A stretch of DNA of 64,000 nt from Chlorobium sp. (GTDB taxonomy: Bacteria; Bacteroidota; Chlorobiia; Chlorobiales; Chlorobiaceae). This document shows, one piece after another, positions 37,197 to 45,383 of this stretch; the stretch's first letter is position 1, and each line of letters begins with the position of its first letter. The stretch is taken from assembly GCA_005843825.1 (NCBI GenBank), contig SZXX01000016.1, positions 1 through 64,000 on the forward strand, given 5' to 3'. Position numbers and translations under genes: made by a program. Below the pieces are notes generated by a model. It was not told where the DNA came from and ran no database searches. It saw only the letters and a program-made list of their open reading frames with translations.

Positions 37197-38192
37197 ATGA
37201 AACTTGATCAAAAAGGATTAAAAAAGCGATCCATAACGGTCGCCTATTTTTTTAATACCATTGGTACGAAGCATGATATCAAATTGCGGCGTCTGAACAA
37301 TGTTGACGAACAGAAGCGAAGGATTTTTGAGCGTGATCTTCACCGTCCCGGACTGGCCTTGGCCGGCTTTACCAATCTGTTTACCTACAAACGGGTTCAG
37401 ATTCTTGGAAATACCGAAACCAGGTTTTTAAATCATCTTGATGAAGATGAACGAAACAGGGTGTTTGAAAATCTTGTTCGATTCAAAATACCTTGCATTA
37501 TCCTTACCAGCAATAACAAACTCCCGCAGACGCTGCTTGATATGGCTACCAAAGCGGGCATTCCTGTCTATATTACCCGCCTCTCTTCAACTAAAACCAT
37601 CTATTTTGTCACTGGTTTTCTTGACGACCAGTTTTCGTTATACCAGCAGTATCATGGCTCAATGGTCGATGTTTATGGTGTTGGAGTGATGATTATCGGT
37701 AAAAGCGGTCTCGGAAAATCTGAAATTGCACTTGATCTTGTTGAAAGGGGGCACGGCCTTGTAGCTGATGATGTCGTTGTTATTCAACGGAAAGGCGAGT
37801 CAATGATGCTTAATGCCAAAAGAAACACTATCATTGACCATTTTATGGAAATCCGTGGACTTGGCGTTGTTGATGTGCGTGCAACTTTTGGTATCCGGGC
37901 AATTCGTGATGTCAAGGAGGTACAGGTGGTTGTAGAGCTTCTTGAATGGGATAAAGAGATGGTCTATGAGCGGCTTGGCCTCGATACCAAATACATAAAG
38001 ATTCTCGGTGTTGACGTTCCATTGGTGCAATTGCCTATATTCCCCGGTAAAAATATCACCGTTATCATTGAAGTGGTTGGCCTTAATTTCCTTTTGAAAC
38101 GATACTCTAATTATGTTGCCGCCGAGGCGCTTACCGACAGGATAAAAAACGTGATCAACAGTGAAAAACAAGAGGATGATAGTGATGATTGA
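37197..38192 (+). CDS. hprK: HPr kinase/phosphorylase
   Basis: Phosphorylates and dephosphorylates a serine of HPr-like proteins in response to metabolic state. The 331-residue product has an N-terminal domain (about 1-135), Walker A GKSGLGKSE (168-176), the acidic GLVADDVVVI segment and the signature MEIRGLGVVDVRATFG. The length is standard. In this bacterium sugar PTS uptake is not expected, so HprK probably serves a regulatory role, as proposed for other bacteria with incomplete PTS. The next gene (oppA-like) starts inside the last codons of hprK. Confidence 0.95.
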   Translation: MKLDQKGLKKRSITVAYFFNTIGTKHDIKLRRLNNVDEQKRRIFERDLHRPGLALAGFTNLFTYKRVQILGNTETRFLNHLDEDERNRVFENLVRFKIPCIILTSNNKLPQTLLDMATKAGIPVYITRLSSTKTIYFVTGFLDDQFSLYQQYHGSMVDVYGVGVMIIGKSGLGKSEIALDLVERGHGLVADDVVVIQRKGESMMLNAKRNTIIDHFMEIRGLGVVDVRATFGIRAIRDVKEVQVVVELLEWDKEMVYERLGLDTKYIKILGVDVPLVQLPIFPGKNITVIIEVVGLNFLLKRYSNYVAAEALTDRIKNVINSEKQEDDSDD

Positions 38193-39990
38193 AAAAAGTG
38201 CCGAGAGGGTTTCTTCTCTGTCCATCAGGCTGGCAGGTTATCTGCTGGTCCTTTTTACTCTGTTTACCCTATCTTCCTGCAATCGACATAATGACAGTAA
38301 AGGAAATGGCAGCAAGAGTCGTGCAGCTATGGACACTACTCTTGTTATCTCAATGCTCGGTGATGCTGATTATCTTAATCCGGTTATCGGTGCAACCGTT
38401 ACCTCAAGCAATATTTTTGGTCTTATCTATCCCTCTCTGCTGCAAAGCGAGTTTGATACCACGACAGGCCTGATGAATTACATGGCTCTGGAGAAAAAAC
38501 TGAGAGCAGTAACACCGGGTCAGGGCAAAAAAGCACCAAAAGGAGCTATCGCCAGGAGCTGGCGTCTATCGGATGATCATAAATCGCTTACCTACATTCT
38601 CCGGAGTGATGCGTTCTGGGATGACGGAAAGCCTATTGTCTCTGCAGATTTCAAGTTTTCCTATCAGCTCTATGGCAACCCGGTGATTGCCAGTGCCCGG
38701 CAGCAGTACCTTGCAGAGCTGGTTGGTGCCGACAAGGGCAAAGTTGATTTTGATAAAGCCATCGAAACGCCAAATGATACAACACTGATTTTCAGGTTTT
38801 ACAAGCCGGTTCCCGAGCAGCTGGCACTTTTTCATACCTCGCTTACCCCTCTTCCAGCTCACCGTTGGAAAGATGTTAAGCCCGATGAGTTTCGTCACTC
38901 TCCGCTCAATCTTACTCCCCTTGGAGCAGGCCCATACAAGCTGAAAAGCTGGCAGCAGCAGCAGGAAATTTTACTTGTATCAAGCAGAAAGTCAAATCTT
39001 CCTAAGCCAGGGAACATTCCGGCAATTTCTTTCAAGGTCGTTCCTGATTACACGGTCAGGGTGACGCAGCTTCAGACCGGCACGGTTGATGTTGTGGAAA
39101 ATATCAAACCGGAAGATTTTACTGCCCTGTTGAAAGCAAATCGTCAGATTGATATTAAAACAGTCGGTCTTCGAGTGTACGACTATGTCGGCTGGTCAAA
39201 TATAGACCAGGCAGAGTATCGCAAAAACGGCACATTCAAACCTCATCCGTTGTTCGGTTCGGCCAGAGTCAGAGTTGCCCTTACGAATGCTATTGATCGT
39301 CAGGCGATCATCGATGGATATCTGAAGCAGTATGGCGTTATCTGCAATAATGATATTTCACCCTCTCTGAAATGGGCATATAATAACCGGATAACCCCTC
39401 ATCCATACGATCCTGCAAAAGCATCAGCTCTGCTCAAGTCTGAAGGCTGGCTTCCGGGTCCGGACGGTATTCTGCAAAAAAACGGCAAAAAATTCAGTTT
39501 TGTTCTCTATACCAATGCCGGTAATGCGAGAAGGAACTATGCCAGTGTTATTATTCAGCAAAACCTTCGTGCAATAGGTATCGATTGCAAGCTTGATGTT
39601 CAGGAATCCAATGTTTTTTTTGAAAGCCTTCAGTCTGGAAAACTTGATGCCTGGATGGCAGGCTGGTCTATCGGTCTGGAAATTGATCCCCTTGATGTAT
39701 GGGGTTCAGATCTCAAAAAGAGCCGGTTTAATTTTCCCGGTTACCGCAACCCGAGAGTTGACGAACTGTGTGAGCTGGCCAAGCAAAAAATGGACCCTGT
39801 GGAAGCAAAGCCTTACTGGCTTGAATATCAGGAAATCCTTCATCGTGATCAACCAATAACCTTTCTTTACTGGATCAAGGAAACACAGGGATTCAATAAG
39901 CGTATTGAGGGTGCGGAACTCAATATTTCTGGAACTTTTTATAATGTTGACGACTGGAGGCTCAGGCCTTCCGCGAATATTGCTCAATAG
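38185..39990 (+). CDS. oppA: Peptide/nickel ABC transporter substrate-binding lipoprotein (SBP family 5)
   Basis: Captures a peptide or similar ligand for an Opp-type importer. The 601-residue precursor has a lipoprotein signal with lipobox (TLSSC). The family 5 fold shows in LGDADYLNPVIG, ARSWRLSDDHKSLTYILR, WDDGKPIVSADFKFSYQL and RVRVALTNAIDRQAIIDGYL, with the C-terminal WMAGWSIGLEIDPLDVW region. ATG 38185 has AGAGG 9 nt upstream and overlaps the hprK stop by 8 nt. Other Met codons nearby are less well placed. It is followed 6 nt later by the permease gene; the matching ATPase (oppF) is 18 kb away. Confidence 0.9.
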   Translation: MIEKSAERVSSLSIRLAGYLLVLFTLFTLSSCNRHNDSKGNGSKSRAAMDTTLVISMLGDADYLNPVIGATVTSSNIFGLIYPSLLQSEFDTTTGLMNYMALEKKLRAVTPGQGKKAPKGAIARSWRLSDDHKSLTYILRSDAFWDDGKPIVSADFKFSYQLYGNPVIASARQQYLAELVGADKGKVDFDKAIETPNDTTLIFRFYKPVPEQLALFHTSLTPLPAHRWKDVKPDEFRHSPLNLTPLGAGPYKLKSWQQQQEILLVSSRKSNLPKPGNIPAISFKVVPDYTVRVTQLQTGTVDVVENIKPEDFTALLKANRQIDIKTVGLRVYDYVGWSNIDQAEYRKNGTFKPHPLFGSARVRVALTNAIDRQAIIDGYLKQYGVICNNDISPSLKWAYNNRITPHPYDPAKASALLKSEGWLPGPDGILQKNGKKFSFVLYTNAGNARRNYASVIIQQNLRAIGIDCKLDVQESNVFFESLQSGKLDAWMAGWSIGLEIDPLDVWGSDLKKSRFNFPGYRNPRVDELCELAKQKMDPVEAKPYWLEYQEILHRDQPITFLYWIKETQGFNKRIEGAELNISGTFYNVDDWRLRPSANIAQ

Positions 39991-39996
39991 CTTGTT

Positions 39997-40962
39997 ATGC
40001 TGATTTATATCTTTAAACGGCTTTTGATAGCCATTCCGTTGATTTTCGGGGTATTGACCCTTACATTTTTCATTATCAGACTTGCTCCCGGTGATCCTGC
40101 AGCTTTTTTCATCCAGCCGGGGATAAGCCCGAATGTTGCAGAGCAGATCAGGGCGCAGTATGGGCTGAACGACCCTTTGCCTGTGCAGTATTTCAAATGG
40201 CTTGCCAATGTTCTGCAGGGTGATTTCGGTCGCAGTTTCAGTCGTGCCCAGCAGCCGGTTTTCGATGTTATTGCCGAAGCGCTGCCGATCACATTGACTA
40301 TAGCTATACTGACCCTTATTGCAAATTTTACCTTTGGCATTCTCATCGGGATTATTTCTGCAGTTCGACAGAACACTTTTCTCGACAGGTTCCTGACTGT
40401 TACAGCATTGTTTTTTTATTCGATGCCGGAGTTCTGGTTTGCCCTGATGATGATTATTCTTTTAGCCCTTAAATTTCCTTTTTTCCCCGTGTCAGGCCTT
40501 AACGAGATTGGTGCTGAAAGTTACGGGCCTCTGGGTTTTCTGCTTGACCGGGCATGGCATCTTGTGCTGCCGGTTACCGTACTCAGCATTAATGGTGCTG
40601 CAGGTATTGCCCGTTACGTCAGGGGAAGCATGCTGGAGGTTATCCGGCAGGACTATATCCGCACCGCAAGGGCCAAGGGGTTGTCGGAAAATGTGGTTAT
40701 TTTCAAGCATGCACTTCGCAATGCACTTCTTCCGGTAATAACCCTGATGGGAAGTGCATTGCCTTTTATATTCAGCGGAGCTTTGTTTATTGAGGTGATT
40801 TTTGCTTTTCCGGGTATGGGACGGGTGACGGTCGAAGCGATTTTTGCAAGGGATTATCCACTGATTATTGCCAATACCTTTATTTCCGGCTCTCTTATAG
40901 TGATGGGCAATCTTTTTGCCGATGTTCTCTATGCTGTTGCGGATCCGAGGATAAAGCTCTGA
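39997..40962 (+). CDS. oppB: Oligopeptide/dipeptide ABC transporter permease (OppB/DppB)
   Basis: Inner-membrane permease of 321 residues with six predicted membrane segments. The OppB N-terminus (IFKRLLIAIPLIFGVLTLTFFIIRLAPGDP) and the EAA loop YIRTARAKGLSENVVIFKHALRNAL are clear, ending FADVLYAVADPRIKL. It lies 6 nt after oppA. The expected second permease (OppC) does not follow: ruvB comes next. The transporter must complete itself with subunits encoded elsewhere. Confidence 0.94.
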   Translation: MLIYIFKRLLIAIPLIFGVLTLTFFIIRLAPGDPAAFFIQPGISPNVAEQIRAQYGLNDPLPVQYFKWLANVLQGDFGRSFSRAQQPVFDVIAEALPITLTIAILTLIANFTFGILIGIISAVRQNTFLDRFLTVTALFFYSMPEFWFALMMIILLALKFPFFPVSGLNEIGAESYGPLGFLLDRAWHLVLPVTVLSINGAAGIARYVRGSMLEVIRQDYIRTARAKGLSENVVIFKHALRNALLPVITLMGSALPFIFSGALFIEVIFAFPGMGRVTVEAIFARDYPLIIANTFISGSLIVMGNLFADVLYAVADPRIKL

Positions 40963-40995
40963 ATGCTATGCTGATAAACCTGTAATGTTTTTTGT

Positions 40996-42030
40996 TTGAG
41001 AATAGAACTCCTCAATACGCCACCTGATGCCGTTGAGACCAGGATCGAAGAACAGATTCGACCAATCTCAATGGATGATTTTGCCGGGCAGCAGCGGCTG
41101 ACCGATAATCTGAAAGTTTTTATTTCAGCAGCAAAAATGCGCGGTGATGCACTGGACCATGTCCTCTTATCCGGTCCACCAGGGCTCGGAAAGACGACGC
41201 TTGCCTATATTATTGCATCCGAAATGGGAAGCAGCATCAAGTCAACGTCCGGTCCTTTGCTTGACAAGGCAGGTAATCTCGCAGGACTTCTGACTGGTCT
41301 TCAAAAGGGGGATGTGCTTTTTATTGACGAAATTCACCGTATGCCCCCGGCTGTTGAGGAGTATCTCTATTCAGCCATGGAGGATTTCCGCATTGATATC
41401 ATGCTCGACAGCGGGCCTTCGGCAAGGGCGGTGCAGTTGCGAATCGAACCCTTCACCCTTGTTGGCGCAACGACTCGTTCCGGTCTTCTGACCTCACCAC
41501 TCAGGGCAAGGTTCGGCATTAACAGCCGCTTTGATTACTATGCACCGGATATTCTCGAAGGAATTATAATAAGAGCTTCAGGGATTCTCGGTATAGGAAT
41601 TGATGACGAGGCTGCCTCCGAAATTGCCGGGCGTTCCAGGGGTACCCCCCGCATTGCAAACAGACTGCTTCGGCGTGCCCGGGATTTTGCTCAGGTAGAC
41701 GGTGTAGAGCTTATAACCCGCTCTATTGCCATGAAGACCCTTGAGTGTCTTGAAATTGATGAGGAAGGACTGGATGATATGGATAAAAAAATCATGGACA
41801 CCATTGTCAACAAATTCAGTGGTGGACCAGTCGGGATAGCCTCTCTCGCCGTATCGGTAGGTGAAGAGCGGGATACCATTGAAGAGGTTTACGAGCCTTA
41901 TCTTATCCAGGCAGGTTACCTCACAAGGACAACAAGGGGACGGGTTGCAACGCGTCAGGCATTTTTACGGTTCTCAACCGGAAGTGACAGCAATGAATAC
42001 CCTTTGTTTGATGGACAGCAGGACCGGTAA
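40996..42030 (+). CDS. ruvB: Holliday junction branch migration helicase RuvB
   Basis: AAA+ motor that drives branch migration with RuvA during recombination repair. The 344-residue product has Walker A GPPGLGKTTLA (about 60-70), Walker B VLFIDEIHRM, sensor 1 GATTRSGLL, arginine-finger region SPLRARFG and the C-terminal winged helix (GGPVGIASLAVSVGE to GYLTRTTRGRVAT). The start must be TTG at 40996: a stop lies 21 nt upstream in frame and no ATG exists, while MRIELLNTPPDA fits related RuvB starts. ruvA and ruvC are not nearby. Its 3' end overlaps the TPR gene by 38 nt. Confidence 0.97.
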   Translation: MRIELLNTPPDAVETRIEEQIRPISMDDFAGQQRLTDNLKVFISAAKMRGDALDHVLLSGPPGLGKTTLAYIIASEMGSSIKSTSGPLLDKAGNLAGLLTGLQKGDVLFIDEIHRMPPAVEEYLYSAMEDFRIDIMLDSGPSARAVQLRIEPFTLVGATTRSGLLTSPLRARFGINSRFDYYAPDILEGIIIRASGILGIGIDDEAASEIAGRSRGTPRIANRLLRRARDFAQVDGVELITRSIAMKTLECLEIDEEGLDDMDKKIMDTIVNKFSGGPVGIASLAVSVGEERDTIEEVYEPYLIQAGYLTRTTRGRVATRQAFLRFSTGSDSNEYPLFDGQQDR

Positions 42031-43741
42031 ATTACCAGCACACCGATTTGACCGGTTGAGGCTCATCTTTTTTGTGCTTGGCGGTGCAATGTTCTCAATT
42101 ATTTCCCTTTCATCATGTTCTTCCCGGCCCGTTCTTTCCGGGATGCCCGTTTCCGACTCTCTCTTTGAAGCCTCAAAAAGGGAGTTTGTAGCAGCATCGC
42201 TTTTGAGTGCTAAAGAAGATTATCAGGGTGCCGCTGACGGTTATAAGAAGCTTCTGATACTCCAGCCATCGAATGCAGCGATTCATTATGCGCTCTCAAA
42301 AGCCTACGTTGGTCTTGGCCTTATTGACTCAGCCCGCCAGCATAGCGAAAAAAGTGTTGTGCTTGATTCCGCAAATAAATATTACCTGAGGTTTCTTGCC
42401 GGCCTGTCTCATCAGATGCACGATTACCCCCGGGCCTCCGATCTCTACCGCCAGCTTGTTGCTCTTGAACCTGGCAGTCCTGAACCGCTCACCTATCTGG
42501 CTCTGGCATATCTTGCTGCTGAACAGCCCGAAAAAGCCCTTGCTGTTTTTAACGAACTGCTTGCTTTAGACCCAAAGGATAAAACGCTCCAGGCACAGGT
42601 ATTGCTGATGCAGATAAAACTCCTTCATTATAATGATGCTATAAGTACAGTAATGGATCTGATTGAGAAGGGCAATGGCAAAGAGAAGCTAAGCCTCACT
42701 CTCGGAGAACTCTACATGCAGACAGAGCAGCATGATCTTGCTTCCAGAACATTCAGGGGTGTGATTCAGGAAAATCCCGGATTTATTCCAGCATGGCTAG
42801 CCCTGTTCGAGGTCTCTGTAAAAACAAAAAACCGTCCTGTTTTTCTTGAAGATCTTAACCGCTTTTATGATTCCAATCAGGTAAGTCTCCAGCAGCAGAT
42901 TGATCTTGCCAAACTCTTTATTGTCCGATCAAACAAGGACAGCACCTTTGTTGATCCATCTTTTATCATGATCGAGGCAATCAACAAGCGTCATCCAAAC
43001 AACAGCAAGGTCTATGCGCTTAGAGCTAATGTCAAGCTGTTACATAACCAGGAAGCCGAATCCATACATGATTTTAAAAAGGCACTGACACTCGACTCCG
43101 GCAATATTTCAATATGGGAGGATCTTGTAGCCGCGTATCTCACGCTGAAGGAGAACCGGCAGGCTGAAAAAACGGTTGCCATCATTAAAAAGCGATTTCC
43201 GGTTCGCCCGCTCAGGTTTCGGGCTATGGAAGGTGAAGTCTGTTTTCGAACTGGTAACGTTAAAAAAGCGGCGCTGCTGCTGGAAAAAGTGGTGCAGCCA
43301 AACGTGGCCCATAAGGATAAACAGCTTTATCTCCAGGCTGGCAGCACCCTTGCTGTATGCTATGATAAACTTGGCTTTTCCGATAAAAGCATTCGCCTCT
43401 ATGAGAGCATTCTTGACATTGATGCCGGTAATATTTTTATGATGAACAATCTTGCCTATGTTCTTGCTGAACGAGGGAAAGAACTCTCAAGAGCCAAAGA
43501 ACTCGCGCTGAAGGCCGTTACTGCAGAACCCGAAAATGCCAGCTACCTCGATACGCTTGGCTGGGTACTCTTCAAATTGGCAGAATATGACAAATCGCGA
43601 GAACACCTTGAAAAAGCATCGGCACTTGATACGCGTGAGCCTGAAATACTTGATCACCTTGCCCAGGTATACCAAAAGCTCGGAAACCCTGAGAAGGCGC
43701 AGGAACTGATGGCGAAGATGCAAAAGCTGCAGAAGAAGTAG
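41993..43741 (+). CDS. TPR-repeat lipoprotein
   Basis: 582-residue protein with a hydrophobic segment and lipobox (SIISLSSC, about residues 36-43), so probably attached to an envelope membrane. At least eight tetratricopeptide repeats follow, for example AADGYKKLLILQPSNAAIHYALSKAY, ASDLYRQLVALEPGSPEPL, and three near the C-terminus (SIRLYESILDIDAGN, LDTLGWVLFKLAEYDKS). Such proteins scaffold envelope complexes; no specific partner can be named. ATG 41993 has GGAAG 8 nt upstream and lies inside the end of ruvB, so it is coupled to it. Longer starts would lie deeper inside ruvB. Confidence 0.87.
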   Translation: MNTLCLMDSRTGKLPAHRFDRLRLIFFVLGGAMFSIISLSSCSSRPVLSGMPVSDSLFEASKREFVAASLLSAKEDYQGAADGYKKLLILQPSNAAIHYALSKAYVGLGLIDSARQHSEKSVVLDSANKYYLRFLAGLSHQMHDYPRASDLYRQLVALEPGSPEPLTYLALAYLAAEQPEKALAVFNELLALDPKDKTLQAQVLLMQIKLLHYNDAISTVMDLIEKGNGKEKLSLTLGELYMQTEQHDLASRTFRGVIQENPGFIPAWLALFEVSVKTKNRPVFLEDLNRFYDSNQVSLQQQIDLAKLFIVRSNKDSTFVDPSFIMIEAINKRHPNNSKVYALRANVKLLHNQEAESIHDFKKALTLDSGNISIWEDLVAAYLTLKENRQAEKTVAIIKKRFPVRPLRFRAMEGEVCFRTGNVKKAALLLEKVVQPNVAHKDKQLYLQAGSTLAVCYDKLGFSDKSIRLYESILDIDAGNIFMMNNLAYVLAERGKELSRAKELALKAVTAEPENASYLDTLGWVLFKLAEYDKSREHLEKASALDTREPEILDHLAQVYQKLGNPEKAQELMAKMQKLQKK

Positions 43742-43808
43742 TCTCCACCTGTCTTTCGGAGCCCCTCGACTTTTTTATAACAACTCCTCAACATAAAAGG
43801 GACATACC

Positions 43809-45266
43809 ATGTCAAAAATGTATACAACTCCAGGAGTGTATATCGAAGAAATCAACAAATTCCCACCTTCAATTACAGGAGTAGAAACGGCGGTTCCGGC
43901 ATTCATAGGCTACACCGAAAAGGCCACTCTGACAGATATTGACGATTTACATCTCAAACCCGTCAGGATAGATTCTATGATAGAATATATGCAACATTTC
44001 GGAGGGGCTCAGAAAGAAGAGAACATTAAGGTATCCATCGACGAACAGAAAGATGAGACAGATAAAACCATCTCGCTGAAACAGAGTACCTGTTTTATTG
44101 ACTCAGGTCGATCAAAACATATCATGTATTATGCATTGCAACTGTTTTTCAATAATGGTGGCGGTCCATGCTACATCGTATCGGTGAGTCCGTATGAAAG
44201 TTTGGGAACTGATCTGAACATTGAGAAGTTGAAAGATGGTTTGAAAAAATTAGAAAACAGAGAGGAGCCAACACTCATTATCTTTCCTGAAGCGCAATAT
44301 CTTACGACAATCAACGATTTCCAGGTACTTTACAATTTAGCGCTCGAACAATGTGAAGCATTGAAAAACCGTTTTGTGGTAATGGATGTGTATGGCTGCG
44401 ACGAACAATCACTTTTAAAAAAAGGTGTCACACTGTTGGACACCATCAGAAATTTCAGAGATAATGGTATTGGCAACGACAATCTGAAATATGGGGCAGC
44501 TTATGCGCCCAACATCAATACAACACTGGATTTTGTCGTCGATGAGACAAAAATCAAGGTAAAGTACACTGTAACACCCGCCCCTGTTAACCCTGCTCAG
44601 CCGGGTGTGGTAACCCTTGATTCTTTAAAGATTACTGACAACAATACATACGAAAAGGCAAAAAAGGCACTCAGAGATATGCACTGTCCAATGCCGCCAA
44701 GCGCTGCCATAGCAGGCATTTATGCTTCTGTCGACAAGAGTCGGGGTGTATGGACGGCACCGGCAAACGTGACTCTCAAAGCCGTAATCAAGCCGGTAAC
44801 CGATTGCTCTAAAAATGAACAGGATTTTATGAACATTGATGCGAAAGCTGGCAAATCCGTCAATGCTATCCGTTCATTCATCGGCAAAGGGACTATGGTC
44901 TGGGGTGCTCGCACGCTTGCCGGAAACGATAATGAATGGCGTTATATCAACGTCCGCCGTTTTATCAACTTTGTGGAAGAGTCCACAAAAAAGGGTGCCA
45001 TGCAGTTTGTCTTTGAGCCAAACACTGTCAATACATGGGTGAAGGTTCAGGCCTCGATTGAAAATTTTCTCACAACACTCTGGCGTCAGGGAGCGTTACA
45101 AGGCGATAAATCTGAGCATGCGTTTTATGTGGCTGTTGGATTAGGAAAAACCATGACACCCCTTGATATTGTTGAAGGAAACCTCATTTTAGAAATAGGA
45201 ATGGCCGTTGTCAGACCGGCGGAATTTATCATTCTTCAATTCTCGCAAAAAATGGCAGCATCTTGA
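43809..45266 (+). CDS. Phage tail sheath-like protein (contractile injection system)
   Basis: 485-residue protein of the contractile tail sheath family. It starts MYTTPGVYIEEINKFPPSITG, the classic sheath N-terminus, followed by VETAVPAFIGYTEKA. The conserved C-terminal sheath domain is present: SFIGKGTMVWGARTLAGND, WRYINVRRFINFVEESTKKG, VFEPNTVNTW, LTTLWRQGALQG and a final beta strand (RPAEFIILQFSQK) that in sheaths exchanges with neighbouring subunits. The middle is variable and Lys/Asp-rich. A good ribosome site (AAAGGGA) and its own terminator make it a single-gene unit. No tube, baseplate, spike or ATPase gene lies nearby. Confidence 0.9.
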   Translation: MSKMYTTPGVYIEEINKFPPSITGVETAVPAFIGYTEKATLTDIDDLHLKPVRIDSMIEYMQHFGGAQKEENIKVSIDEQKDETDKTISLKQSTCFIDSGRSKHIMYYALQLFFNNGGGPCYIVSVSPYESLGTDLNIEKLKDGLKKLENREEPTLIIFPEAQYLTTINDFQVLYNLALEQCEALKNRFVVMDVYGCDEQSLLKKGVTLLDTIRNFRDNGIGNDNLKYGAAYAPNINTTLDFVVDETKIKVKYTVTPAPVNPAQPGVVTLDSLKITDNNTYEKAKKALRDMHCPMPPSAAIAGIYASVDKSRGVWTAPANVTLKAVIKPVTDCSKNEQDFMNIDAKAGKSVNAIRSFIGKGTMVWGARTLAGNDNEWRYINVRRFINFVEESTKKGAMQFVFEPNTVNTWVKVQASIENFLTTLWRQGALQGDKSEHAFYVAVGLGKTMTPLDIVEGNLILEIGMAVVRPAEFIILQFSQKMAAS

Positions 45267-45327
45267 TGCCTTAACAATGAATCAGGGCGTGTCATCTCCT
45301 GTTTTCCGGGACAATATTTCAGAAAAG

Positions 45328-45360
45328 AAAAAAGGCGAGGAGATTATCCTCGCCTTTTTT
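45328..45360. terminator. Bidirectional terminator between sheath gene and nifJ
   Basis: Perfect 13-bp inverted repeat (aaaaaaggcgagg / cctcgcctttttt) around a 7-nt loop, with A and T runs on both sides, between converging genes. Confidence 0.94.
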
Positions 45361-45383
45361 TATGTCGATTTCAATGTGAGTCC

